Shown here one piece after another: positions 45,584-57,154 of a stretch of DNA of 64,000 nucleotides. Under the pieces are notes generated by a model. The model did no database searches. It was not told where the DNA came from and saw nothing but the letters and a program-made list of their open reading frames with translations. Made by a program: the position numbers and the translations under genes. Source of the DNA: Brachionus plicatilis (Eukaryota > Rotifera > Eurotatoria > Ploima > Brachionidae); contig QEOQ01000303.1 in assembly GCA_010279815.1 (NCBI GenBank), forward strand, positions 685,567-749,566, given 5' to 3'. Every line of letters starts with the position of its first letter. The stretch's first letter is position 1.

Positions 45584-48437
45584 CTAGGCCTTTGAGATGT
45601 ATGCATTATTTGGAAAAAACAAATAAGCCGAAATATTATATGAATTTGGTTGATGAGTAGGTACATGATTAGACTGTTTTTGTACTTGAGTACTGTATGA
45701 TGGTTGCTGAACAGAGCTATACTGAGGTTGGTGATAAACAGTGCCATGTTGAGATTGTTTTTGTACATTAGTACTGTAAGATGGGTATTGGTAAACTGGA
45801 GCATGATCTAATGGTTGATTTACTTGTGTGCTGTACGAAGGATATTGAACAGGAATATGCTGAGGATGTTGATAACCTAAACTTTGCTGAGGTTGTTGAT
45901 GATCATAACTTTGTTGAGGTTGTTGATGAACAGAATTTTGCTGTTGTTGATGCACAGAACTTTGTAGAGGTTGTTGATGAACAGAACTTTGCTGAGGTTG
46001 GTGATTAACAGAATTTTGCTGAGGTTGTTGATGAACAGAACTTTGCTGAGGTTGGTGATGAACAGAACTTTGCTGAGGTTGTTGATGCACAGAACTTTGC
46101 TGAGGTTGTTGATGCACAGAACTTTGTAGAGGTTGGTGATTAACAGAATTTTGCTGAGGTTGGTGATTAACAGAATTTTGCTGAGGTTGTTGATGAACAG
46201 AACTTTGCTGAGGTTGTTGATGCACAGAACTTTGTAGAGGTTGGTGATTAACAGAATTTTGCTGAGGTTGTTGATGAACAGAACTTTGCTGAGGTTGTTG
46301 ATGAACAGAACTTTGCTGAGGTTGTTGATGCACAGAACTTTGCTGAGGTTGTTGATTAACAGAATTTTGCTGAGGTTGTTGATGAACAGAACTTTGCTGA
46401 GGTTGTTGATGCACAGAACTTTGTAGAGGTTGGTGATGAACTTGAACATGATCCGGTTGTTGTTTTACTTGTTTGCTGTATGAAGGATGTGGAACTTGAA
46501 TGTGCTGAGGTTGTTGATGAACAGAACTTTGCTGAGGTTGTTGATTAACAGAATTTTGCTGAGGTTGTTGATGAACAGAACTTTGCTGAGGTTGTTGATG
46601 AACTTGAACATGATCCGGTTGTTGTTTTACTTGTTTGCTGTATGAAGGATGTTGAACTTGAATGTGCTGAGGTTGTTGATGAACAGAACTTTGCTGAGGT
46701 TGTTGACGAACATAACTTTGCTGAGGTTGTTGATGAACTGGAACATGATCTGGTTGTTGTCTTTCTTGTGTGCTATATGAAGGATGTGGAACTGAATCTT
46801 GTTTGGATTGTTGCACAGGAATTTGACTTGGCTGTTGTTTTATTTTTGTTCTGTATTTTGATTGCTGAACAGGATTATGCTGTGATTGTTGAACTTAATT
46901 AAAAATATATATATTCTAATTTAATTTTTGATAATTTTTTTACTTTTAAAACTTTTTTCTGGTATTGATGAAAGAATGCCTGAATTTTGTTGAGCTAATG
47001 AATTAAACAGATCCAAAGAGTCTAATTGCATATATGCTGGACTAATAAATGATTCACTTAGATGTGGACTTTGCATGTTATTAGTTGTAAATGAATTTTC
47101 AAATTTTTTTTGTTCAGCACCACCATTCATTACATTATTTTCTGTTATAGCAGAACTTTTTGGTGATTGATTCATCTGTGACTTTTTCATTCTATCTATC
47201 ATTTTTTGAGCAGAATACCATGATGATTCAGGATAGATATCTGTTTGATATTTAAAAGATTCATCAGAACCTCGTTGATATGTTTTTTGTTGGACTTGGT
47301 TACCAGAATTCTCAATATTAATTTGATTTTGGTCATTAGCTTTGATTAAATCTTTAGCAAATGCATATTTTTGCTTTTCATTTTGGAGCAAACTCGGTTT
47401 CATTTGTTGATCTTGACTGGAATATCCATATGATTTTTCTGGTAAAAAATGTTTCTGAGGTTCAATCAAATTCTGATTAACTGGACTGCTACCATAATAT
47501 TTTCTAAGATCTTGAGCTTTGTCTAAATCCATATTTAATGCTTCCTTTGGAGGTGTATACTGAGATGATTCTTCTGCCAATAACTGTCTTTGAGATTGAT
47601 CATTCTTATAATTCCCCTCATCTGATTTAAGCTGATATGGATTCTTAAATGATTCGTAGCTATGATATTGTCTTTCATCAACATCTCGGTTCAAATCCAT
47701 CTCAAATGCCTGCTGTTTCTGAGCATGTTGTTTCAATGAATCTGAATTAGTAAATATTTGTGTGGGATACCTATAATACTGTTCGGATGCTGATTGTGCC
47801 CGTGATTGACTATTATCAAATAATCCCTGTTGAGCCTGTTCTAAATATTGTTGAGTTAAAACTTTTTTGGCATCATCACCAAAATACTCATTTCTGGTAG
47901 GATATCTAAATGAAACACGATCAGATGGTTGTCTTGGGGACTGATCATTATTGTAATTTCTTTCATCTGATTTAAGCTGAGATGGATTCATGAATGATTC
48001 ATAAATATGATATTTTCTTTCGTCCACATCTCTGTTCAAATCCATATCATATGAGTAGTGTTGTTGAGCTTGTGGCTTTATGGAATCAGAGTAAAAAGCT
48101 TGTTCTTCTGTTGAAGCTTTGTTATAATCATTCATAAACAAGTGTTGTTGATTTTGATCAAAATGTTGAGCTGAATATTTTGCAGGTTTTTCAGAAAAAG
48201 ATTTTTCTTGGCTTACATCTTTTTCAAAGATTTGAGGCTGGATCAAAACACCATTTTCATCTTTGGCATTTAATAATTTAGGTATATATCTCCTGTTATA
48301 TTCAACCTCATTTAAAGTTCTATAAGGGTATGAGCAGACTAGCTCTATAGTCATCCAAATTACAAATCCTTTAAAATACTTGAATAAATACAAGATATTT
48401 AGTTATCTATCTAAATTGAAATTTATAAGCTTACCAT
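45584..48437 (-). CDS. Secreted Q-rich repeat protein without chitin-binding domain
   Basis: Minus-strand exons are 48437-48435 (ATG only), 48378-46944 and 46893-45584, giving 915 residues. The signal peptide is FKGFVIWMTIELVCS. The second exon encodes a Tyr/Gln/Asn/Ser-rich region with an internal duplication: MDLNRDVDERKYHIYESF and MDLNRDVDERQYHSYESF head two copies of about 60 residues. The last exon is a 9-residue repeat, HQQPQQSSV and variants, about 30 copies, in the middle of which PSYS(K/T)QVKQQPDHV blocks recur. The protein ends SYNISAYLFFPNNAYI, close to the end of the 57-kb gene (TYNLAAYFRYPYNNYI). Only one Cys is seen near the N-terminus. Its neighbours suggest an extracellular structural or matrix protein. 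The split into two separate genes is excluded by the clean 50-bp GT..AG intron with matching phase. Confidence 0.82.
45870..46440. repeat. 27-bp coding minisatellite
   Basis: A 27-bp unit encoding QQPQQSSVH on the minus strand repeats about 20 times, with point variants (SSV/NSV, QQ/HQ/LQ). It is part of the coding region. All six frames stay partly open through it, which creates spurious open frames. Confidence 0.9.
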
Positions 48438-48486
48438 TTTTATGTCAAAATACGTCAAATTTATTCTTTAATTTGAAATTAACTGC

Positions 48487-48493
48487 TTTTATA
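48487..48493 (-). promoter_or_regulatory. TATA box of the 45.6-48.4 kb gene
   Basis: TATAAAA on the minus strand sits about 50 bp upstream of the ATG in the context TTAGCGTATAAAAG. The same AGCGTATA core occurs ahead of the 57-kb gene at a similar distance. Confidence 0.6.
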
Positions 48494-48499
48494 CGCTAA

Positions 48500-49744
48500 G
48501 TTGTTCAGCTAAGCTAAGTATGGTTTTCTTAAAGCTTTTAAATATTTTTTTTTTTGACTAGACACTCAGACATTTCTAACCTTATTTTTTAAATATTCAT
48601 AAAATTGCATCAGAGACTGAATTTTAAAAATTTTCAAGCTTTTAAATTTTTGCTATTTTAAAGAGAGATTATTCGACTACTTGAAAATTATTCGACTCGT
48701 CTTAAGGAGTATTCTCTCGATTCGAAAATCTTTTGAGATTAAGATATGAACTAGGAATATATTTAATTGAATTGATGAAAATTTCAGCTTAGTCATTTAA
48801 AAAAATTACTTACTATCCATCTTAAATTGATTTGATTTTCATGCCACAGAAATCGTGGTTAAAACCTAAACAGTCAAATATCCATTTTGAGTTTTTTTTT
48901 TTAAATTAAATAGAAATAATTCATGATTAAGCTTTGGAGTATTTTGAAACTACGAATCAACTAGTCTATCATTTCATTTTCAAGCTTGATTTTTAATTTT
49001 TATTCTCAATATATCTCTCAATGAATCCTCAAAAAAATATGTAATTAAATTATATCTAAAAAAGTTAAATATGAGATATGAAGTAGCATGGCTTATCTAG
49101 AAACCCATGTCTGAGTTAAAAGTATTAACTTTTTGTGCATTAACTCATTCGTCTGGCAAGAAGTTCTATAGATTTTCTTAATTCAATTCAAATAATCAGT
49201 TCAGTCCATTATTAATGGAAGTTTTGGACTGAAATATAAAAAAATATTAAAAATTAAAGACTGTCTTATTTTGTTGTGATGGACGATGGTTGCTTTTTCA
49301 AACAAAATTTCTTCCAATTTTCTAACTTAGAAAATTACTTTTGTGGAAATTTTAAAAATACCCTTAATTTGAGATCCGGATCTTTTTTAAATCTTAATCA
49401 AATACTTGAAATTAAAAGGATTGATTGAATTAAAAATAGAAAAGGATTTCTAAGTAAGCTTAGCGAATTAAGAATTAAAATCCACTTGAACAAAATAACT
49501 CGCTAGTTTACTGCTAAAAACTTTTTTAAGTGTCAAGGTTTTTAGATGCATACCGTAGAATAAAAATCCTCATTTTCTTTAATTTTAAAATTTTCTAATT
49601 AAAATATTTTGAAGATAGCATATTTCGCTGTGTTATTATACATTTATAAATGAGACAATGCGACATTCAGTTTCAAAGCTTCCATTTGACTTTCACAGAA
49701 CAGATATCCCAAGGCTGCAATTATTTGAATTTTTTAGATATTTT
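48500..49744. other. AT-rich intergenic region
   Basis: No gene or repeat is recognised. The first part is the promoter-proximal region of the minus-strand Q-rich gene. Confidence 0.45.
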
Positions 49745-50011
49745 TCAAAGCTTGGCTAATTTAATATTCAAAGGATCGATGTTACTGTATAAATCAAAAA
49801 TAACTTGTTCATTTTGTTTTCCTTTTCTCTTCTTTTCTTCTTCCATTTTTTTGGTTAATAGAGTACTATTGAGGAAAGTTAAGTAATAAAAAGAGAAGGC
49901 GTAAGGAAACCAAGCGTACAAGTAAGTTTTAGTAGGTAATTTAATTGAATTGGCAAAAATATAAAGAAAAGTAATGTAAAACACGCTAATGAATATAAAA
50001 ACATCTGACAT
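49745..50011 (-). CDS. Possible small membrane protein, unrecognised
   Basis: An 88-residue open frame: MSDVFIFISVFYITFLYIFA (membrane helix), then a second hydrophobic stretch AWFPYAFSFYYLTFL, then a charged KKMEEEKKRKGK segment and a polar tail. This helix-helix-basic layout is protein-like, and the ATG is well placed. No family is recognised and AT-rich DNA can produce such frames by chance. The antisense open frame at 49650-49886 is considered a shadow. Confidence 0.35.
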   Translation of the reverse strand: MSDVFIFISVFYITFLYIFANSIKLPTKTYLYAWFPYAFSFYYLTFLNSTLLTKKMEEEKKRKGKQNEQVIFDLYSNIDPLNIKLAKL

Positions 50012-50090
50012 TATATCATGGTTGGAGAGAAAATATGGAATAATAATTAAAATTTTGTTTAGTCTAAATAATTGGGACTCTAAAAGATGT

Positions 50091-50210
50091 ATATATATAT
50101 TTTACGTAAATTTACGAAAATTTACGTAGTCATTTATCGAAAAATTTCTTAAAATTACATAATTTTACGATCGTAAATTTACGTAAAATCCACTTGTCAA
50201 ATCAGTACTG
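50091..50210. mobile_element. TA-flanked MITE, left end truncated
   Basis: It contains TTTTACGTAAATTTACG on both sides in inverted orientation and ends in TGTCAAATCAGTACTG followed by TA at 50211-50212, the same terminus type as the 34847 element. The left terminus is lost in a TATATA run. Confidence 0.75.
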
Positions 50211-50212
50211 TA

Positions 50213-51189
50213 TTTATATTAAAGCAGTTATATTAATGCAAGTCCAAGGTTGTTTTTTTTTATTATTTTGCTTATTATCAAATAAGAAATGTACCGTGAA
50301 CAAACGAAACAGTTTGAAAAAAACTTCTTAAAATAAATAAACTAAAAGTATTCAAATTCTAAGGCTTTTCCCACTGATTTTTGACTTAAGATAGTAACCT
50401 AACAGAAACAGTAAAAAGTTCTGTAAATAATATTTATCTTGATAAACTGAGCAGGCAAATAAGAAATCAGCAACCTATTATCTTTGCTTCATTATATTCA
50501 ATTTCAAAACGACATTTTAATTTAATATATGCGAGAGATATACATCTATTTAATCCTTTTGTTTGTTTAGTTGAAAAAGTATTTTTTCAACAAAGTATTT
50601 TTTCTATACAAAGAAAATGATTGAAATTGAAAAGAAAGAAAAATTTTTTCAACTTTTCCATTTTTTTAAATTCATTAAAACATTATGATAAAGCTTGTTT
50701 TTAAGTTACATTTAATAAAATTTAAGTTGTATAAGCTGAAAATAGATTTATAAAAACTCAGCCTCCAGCGTCGTAGTCAGGGACGGGTTGAAGAGTGCTC
50801 AAGTCACCCTATACAAAAATCAAAAGTGAATTCATTTTTAAGTTAAATTTAAGATTAAAAATAAAATTGAGATTTATATAAATTATTTATAAATTATAAC
50901 TGAACTACTTAAATATATACATATAAAATAAATAAATATATGTGTACAAAATGAACTTGACAATTTTAAAATTATAGTTTACATTTTTTTTTTAATCCAA
51001 ACAAATATAAGACCGGTCCAAGACGTACAGTCAGGACCGTTTTAAAAGACCGTCCGTCTAGACGGTCCAGACAGTCTGACTATGTCAAAACAGACCGGTC
51101 TTACAGGCGAACGACCTGACCAGTGATTTTTGAAGCAGTGACGTCTATCTTGGTTTTTGTGACATTAAAATTGTTGCTTTTATCAATCA
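50213..51189. other. Intergenic region with GC-rich inverted words
   Basis: No gene. Around 51010-51105 the words GACCGGTC, GACCGTCCGTCTAGACGG and ACAGACCGGTC form overlapping imperfect palindromes, unlike the AT-rich surroundings. Probably transposon debris next to the LINE fragment. Confidence 0.4.
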
Positions 51190-51980
51190 ATTCTATTCCA
51201 TGCATGAACTTGTACAATTGAATAAGATCATCTCTTTATTTTTTTTTATCAGATTTGGAATGTTCAAAGCCTTCAATCTCCTTTCATACGGTTTGTTACT
51301 AATTGAAGAAATAAATTTCGTCGCTCTGTGTTGAATCCTTTCAACATTCTCACGGTCAGACTTAAGAATTGGAAACCATCCGGGCACCGCGAATTCCAAA
51401 AGAGGACCAACAAAAGTTAAATACACAGATCTAAATAACTTACAAGTAAAACGAGCGAATGATTTCCTGATGCGACCTAACATTTAATTTGCTTTGTTTC
51501 TAGCCTTTATCAATTGATTTTTCCATTTCAGATTTGTATTGAAAATAACTACAAGTTCTTTTTCGGTTTCTGACTCCTAAACCTAAACCTTTTTATGACC
51601 ATAATGCATGACCACACATTTTGATGCATTGAAGAGAAAAAGCCATTTAATTGTGGTTTCGCTGCGCTAATTTCTGGTACCGATTGCGAGAACATTTTAG
51701 TATCATTTGCATACATTTTGACAACGTTCTCTGTTCTTTTTGGTAGATTATTGATATACAAAACGAACAATGGTGAACTGACTTCTGTGGTACACCGCTA
51801 AAAATCTCAACCCAAACCTACACAATTTCATCTTGAACAACTCGTTGTCTTCTATTTTTAAGAAAGCTTCAATTCATTTAGCTGTTAGTCGTCTGTACGG
51901 AACATAACCAAATGCTTTCGGAAAGTTCAACATAATTCCATCAACAGGAATATTTTTATCTAGACTTAATTCTAAATTTT
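51190..51980 (-). mobile_element. Degenerate LINE reverse-transcriptase fragment
   Basis: The minus strand carries EAFLKNRRQRVV-like remains, VEIFSGVPQ, FVLYINNLPKRTENVVKMYA and NDTKMFSQ, where the RT catalytic YxDD box reads YAND. After a gap it continues LGRIRKSFARFTCKLFRSVY and FVGPLLEFAVPGWFP, then VERIQHRATKFI, the C-terminal RT region of CR1/Jockey-like LINEs. Several stops and shifts make it a pseudogene. Limits are approximate. Confidence 0.8.
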
Positions 51981-52198
51981 ATTTAAATTTATTTTTTCAA
52001 TTATTTTTTTGATTAATTTTTTTTTTCAAATATTAAATCGAATAATCATTTTGTTCAGTTTTTGATTCAAAATTTTTCCATTTTAAATTTTAAATTCGAA
52101 TATTTTAAAGACATTCAAACATATTTTTCATGGTAATTTATATTCAAAAATTAAATCCAAAACAAATAATAAAAATATTTGATTAGTCTTGATATAAA

Positions 52199-53030
52199 AC
52201 ACCGATTGTCTGTAAATTGTCCCTAAAATTATTTATACCCGTCAATTTATGCCCGTTGAAAAACAAGGAAATTGTCCCGAACCATTTCGAAAATCTGGAA
52301 TAAATCCCCGTTCAAAAAATTTTCGAAACCAAAAAAATTAGGCCAGTAAATTTTTTTGTAGTAAAATATTTAATTGTCCAATTAAATTATTGTTTAATAC
52401 TTCAATAATAAAAAGATTGAAGTTTTTTTTCACTTTTTTTCAAAACATGATCTAAAACCATTTAAGAACTCACAAGTTTATTAAAGCTAAATTTTGAAAT
52501 CCATTTTTTATGCTCATTACTTTAATATTTTTTTTTAAATTTATAAAAATGGTCAAATATGCTCCTAATAATAATTATCAAAATTAAAAAATTAACATTA
52601 CAAAATATAGATCCCCTATTATATAAATAATATAGCCTAATTTATTGTCTTCTTCCATTTAATTTATTTGTTTTTTTACTTTACTCAACTTTTTAATTTT
52701 TAATATAATTTATTTAACTTTATTAATTTTTTATTCATTCCGAAGGAGCGTAAGCTCGGTACAGAAGACAAATAAATAAATAAATAAAATAATCCAAAAA
52801 TTATCCAAAAACACTCCTGTAACATTATAATTCGTCAAATAAATTATTATTAAATAACCAATTGAATATATCTTTTTATTTTAAAAACAGGAATAAAAAA
52901 ATCGGGGATAATTTCCATTTAATATTAACGTTTATTTTAGTTATTTTTCGGATAAAATTTATTTAGGGAATAATTTGCTACGGGAATGAAAAAAACGGGG
53001 ATAATTTACAAAAGACATGTTTGCTTTACA
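52199..53030. repeat. Region bounded by degenerate inverted GGGGATAATTT motifs
   Basis: The left side has GTAAATTGTCCC, ATTTATACCCG and GGAAATTGTCCCG. The right side has GGGGATAATTT (twice), GGGAATAATTTGC and GTAAA-like inverse words. Together they look like a decayed inverted-repeat element of about 830 bp. A LINE tail lies inside it. Confidence 0.4.
52735..52793 (+). mobile_element. LINE 3' tail
   Basis: CGAAGGAGCGTAAGCTCGG followed by ACAAATAAATAAATAAATAA, the same design as the tail of the LINE at 10000-10738 (GAAGGAGCTTTAGCT plus an AAAT run). Only the extreme 3' end is recognisable. Confidence 0.65.
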
Positions 53031-53111
53031 TTTATTGAAAGCGGGCATTTTTTTAATTAGCTTTCCTTATTTGTTTTATAATTAACGGAAAAATGAAAAT
53101 AATTTTAAATA

Positions 53112-53251
53112 TTTACATTTTCATATTTTTAGATTTTTGTGCAATATTTCAGAAATATAAAAAAACTTTCCCAATTTATTTTTTTATCAAAATCAAAAAT
53201 AACAATTTTATGAAATATTGCACAAAAAATCTGAAAATATGAAAATGTAAA
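53112..53251. repeat. 41-bp inverted repeat with 58-bp spacer
   Basis: Arms 53112-53152 and 53211-53251 are near-identical inverted copies around ATTTTTGTGCAATATTTC. The transcript could fold into a long stem. No terminal target duplication was identified. Confidence 0.75.
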
Positions 53252-54066
53252 AATGTAAATTTTTTTACGTTATGCCTAATTAAACAGGAGCAATTGAAGA
53301 AGTTCCTTTTTTTAAAACATAAAATAGTGCTAGGTGAAGCAAATTTTTTACCTTTCTTAGCAAAAAAAATTATCATGAAAGATAATTTCAATAAAAGGTT
53401 ATTATTCGTAAAAATCTGAATTGAAATAAACTTAAATTCCCCGAATTTTTGTCAAAAATAATAATTGTTTTTTTTTCAATAATTCATTTAAACCATAAAA
53501 AAATTTGATTTTAATGCGGATCTAAAGCTTAAGAAATATCTATGTAACATACGGTCTTAGTCCAGAATATTTTGACATGGGGGCGATGGTGTATGTCGCA
53601 TGCCCCAAAGTGATGTTCGGGTTAATAAGGCTTTAATATCTAACAACAAAATAAGTTTATGAATTGAATTACAAAACTGCTCATTAAAACTATTCTATTT
53701 TGTTTTACAAAGCTTTTCCTTGCTTAAATAAAAGGCAAATTATTATTCAAGTTTAGAAAAAACTTGAATCATATTTAATTTTTTTCTAAACTTTAAGATA
53801 AATGTTAAAATAAAGACTAAAATAGCTAATCGAGGGACTACTTATTGTAAAGTTTTTTCAAATGAAAGACGAATAAGCTAAAAATTAAAAAATAATTTTG
53901 AATAAAAATGAATAAAAACCCGATGCATGCTTTAGTGAAAGCTTTTTATGTAATTTTATAGAATTGATTCATGTAAAAATTTGAGTTAAATAAAAAAAAT
54001 TAATCATACTTATCAGTCTAAAAATTAAAGTCTTTTATTTAAAAAAAAATTAAAGCCGAAAGCAAA
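53252..54066. other. Intergenic region upstream of the first chitin-binding gene
   Basis: No gene seen. A small GC-richer patch at about 53578-53615 (GGGGGCGATGG, CGCATGCCCC) stands out but is unexplained. Confidence 0.45.
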
Positions 54067-56418
54067 ATGGTAAGATTTTAAAAAACAAAATTATTTATTA
54101 ATAAAGAATTCTTTAAAAGAAAAAGGTATTTAAATGTGGGATACCTTTATTTTTGATAATTTTGCTAGCATGTATCAACATAATTGAAAGCGAAAATGTT
54201 GTTTTAAGTGTTAAAGGAATCAAGGGTAAAAACAGTAAATCTTTAAAAAAATCTTTATTATAAATTAAAGATCTGAGGAAAAAAAAAGAAATGAAAAAAA
54301 TGCTTAAAGCAAGACTTGCGAATAATTGTATATCTGGTACACCAGAGCCAATTTGGGAAGATGATGTAATAACTGAAACGTTTTGTCGGTGTAATGATGG
54401 CACCTATGGACTTACATGCTTAGAAAACTTCATAAATCCTTGCGTTAATAGGAGACAATACGCAAGTGCAGATAAAAGCATCGCACCAAATTATTTTATT
54501 GAATGCACAGCAAATATACCTTATTTAATGAAATGTGCACCAGGAACAAAATGGAATGAAAAACTAGTTACATGGTAAAACAATAATTAAAATTTTTAAA
54601 ATATCAATTAAGAAAAAAATTAATATTAGTGACTGGGATTACAACACTAAAAGATATGAAAATTATAAAAAAGGAAACCAAGTGGAAGTATCAAAAAAAC
54701 AATTAAAAGGAAACTACGAAGAACGATATAAAAATAATGGAAATAACAATATACAACAAAAAATACAAAAAGAAGGGAAACAACAAGAAACATTTATTGG
54801 CCAAAAAGATGAATGGGAAACAAAAAGGACAGGAAACAAAAATCAAGAAATAAACGAAATATATGAATTTAAAAATGAAAAACTGAAACCAGAGTCAGAT
54901 CAAAACCTGCAAAAAACACAACAAAATGAAAATGAAGATAAATCAGGAAAAAGAGAAAAATATAAAGAAACAACACAATATAAACTCAATAAACAATATG
55001 ACAAAGAAGAATTTTCGATAAATGATGCAAGTTCTGGGTACCAACAACAGACAGTTTACGGAAACCAAGAATCAGGTGGCTTATCTGGATATGAAATTCC
55101 AAAAGGTCAATCTTATGGTTCACAAGGAGGCCAGACCGCTGGTATGTCTACTGGTTATGGTGGAAAAATAAATGGTGTTGCTTCTGGTATATCTGTAAAC
55201 TTTGATGGTCAAAAAGGTTCAATGAATGATGCAAGTTCTGGGTACCAACAACAGCCAGATTACGGAAACCAAGAATCAGATGGAAAAATAAATAGTGCCG
55301 ATTCTTTCAAAGCATCATTTTTTTCAATTCCAAAACCCTCAGAATCAATAAATGATTACTCTAAGCTTTCTCCTGAACTTAAGAAAAAAATAGAGGAGAT
55401 TAAATATTCATTCCTCAATGAAAGGGGAAGTTCAAAATTTTCTTCGAAAGATATAATTTCTGGATATGGTTCCTCTTTATTGCCCATTGATCACGCTTCT
55501 CTTTTCAATTCACCAATTTCTTATCAAAATCCTGTTTTTGATGATATCAAAAATACTCTTTCTAATACAAACCCTACAGTCGGTGGTTTTGACAGTTCTA
55601 TTAAAAATATCTACGAAGCCTTTGTTAGAAACAAGATTTCTCAGGAAAATTTTCAAGATTTAAATAAATCCCAGGTCCATGTTCATTCTTCTAATTCTGA
55701 AAATCCAATTGAATATATAAAAAATGTTATTTCAAGCGCCAAGAATAAACCCATTTTCGACTCACATCAAATTTCTAAACTTCCATTAATTTCTCAAGAT
55801 TTAGGAAAACCAGAAATAATCTTTGAAAGCGATTATTCAACAGTTAAACAAATTCCAATTACAAGGCCAAATTATCAACAACCAAATTATGGACAAGATC
55901 AAGATTATAAGTCAGAAAAATATTCAATTCAAGAACAGAATAAATCTCAATATAAGCCAGTTGAAACAAATTATCCGGAATTGGGAGAAAATTCGGCTGA
56001 TTTCGTTTCACAAGAAAAAGATGCTTTTAAAAATAATGAACTAAATGACATAATGAATGACGAATCAGGATACCAAACACCACATGTGCATGAGAACAAA
56101 GGAGCATATGAAAATGAGGCATCAAATGATGTAATTTATGATGGACAAAAAGAATATGTAGAGTCATCCCCTGTTCAAGGATATCAACCAATTTTATCAG
56201 ATAAAAACGCCAATTACCAATTGAATGTCGACTCGAGTAAGCTTAGTGTTCAAGAAACAGATAAACTTTTGAAATTTTTACTTCCAAAAATTACATCTAC
56301 TCAAATGGGTCATCAACAATTTTTCAAAATAGATATTCCAATCGATAAAAATTCGCAAGCATATTGTAAAGATAGCCCAAACGGTGTAACAATTGGACTA
56401 AGTTTATCCTTTTTTTAA
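54067..56418 (+). CDS. Secreted EGF-like/CBM14 chitin-binding protein with disordered tail (copy A)
   Basis: Exons are 54067-54069 (ATG only), 54120-54225, 54271-54574 and 54630-56418, giving 733 residues. The signal peptide is FKCGIPLFLIILLACINIIES. The module at about 53-145 has TETFCRCNDGTYGLTC, then NPCVNRRQYASAD, NYFIECTANIPYLMKC and WNEKLVTCDWD; the last Cys is created by intron 3. CBM14 domains bind chitin; the CRCxDG part resembles a half EGF. The rest is a long charged, Gln/Lys/Glu-rich segment followed by Ser/Tyr/Gly-rich sequence with a duplicated NDASSGYQQQ-x-x-YGNQES block. It is the most diverged of the three chitin-binding copies and has no high-copy proline repeats. Confidence 0.85.
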
Positions 56419-57085
56419 CCTTTAAAAAATTAACTATTTTATTTGTTTTAACATGTTTAGTTTTATTATGTGTTATTGTTATTTTTGTTTTAAATTATAT
56501 GATATATTTTTAGATGAATATTTTCTGGTTTTAGTTTTAAAATTTTATTTTACTTTTCCATATTCATTAAAAAGTAAATGAAAAAAATTATAATTTAAAT
56601 TTTTTTATTGAAACATTATTTTAGAATGTTAACATATTAAATCTTAAAGCTTATAAAATTAAGCTTATGAAATATCGTGTTTTAGATTTGAAGAAAAATA
56701 GTTTATTAATAGAAAAATTTTAAATCTTATATTTTCGTAAAAAGAAATTTAATTCATTATTCAAATGAATAATGAAAAATTTTAAAATGATATAATTTTT
56801 TTATTTCTTTTGTATTTTTTGATCTGTTCTGAAACAATGGATCGCAAAAATAACTTGAATAAAGGAAAAATAATAGTTTTTTTTTAATTTTTACTAAATT
56901 TAGAATTTAAGCACGATCAAAAAACTTAATAATGAATGATAGATGCTAAAAATTAAAAAAAATGAATAAAAATGCATTGAAAAAAAATTTTAATTATGCA
57001 AGTGCTAAATAGAAATTTTCTTTTCAAAAAGCAACTGGCTTAATCCAAAAACGTTTTTTCTAGCTAAAGACCATGGAGCTAAGCG
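56419..57085. other. Intergenic region between chitin-binding genes
   Basis: AT-rich, no gene or repeat seen. Confidence 0.5.
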
Positions 57086-57094
57086 TATATAAAT
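57086..57094 (+). promoter_or_regulatory. TATA box of chitin-binding gene B
   Basis: TATATAAAT lies about 60 bp upstream of the ATG at 57155 in the context GAGCTAAGCGTATATAAA. The AGCGTATA core and the nearby AGCTAAG word are shared with the promoter of the 45.6-48.4 kb gene. Confidence 0.6.
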
Positions 57095-57154
57095 CTAATA
57101 AATTTTCTGTGATCTCTTAAATTTGTTTAAAATTTTATTTTATCAATTTAAAAA

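Noticed and set aside
45781..46902. Plus-strand open frames rich in NFAEVVDE and LLRLLMNRT, and minus frame rich in INNLSKVL
   Set aside because: They arise from alternative frames of the 27-bp coding minisatellite in the Q-rich gene. Their periodicity equals the repeat unit and they have no starts or splice context.
45584..46943. Two separate genes at 45584-46816 and 46921-48393
   Set aside because: The second half has no ATG of its own (it would start at GTG), and a 50-bp GT..AG intron joins the two frames in phase.
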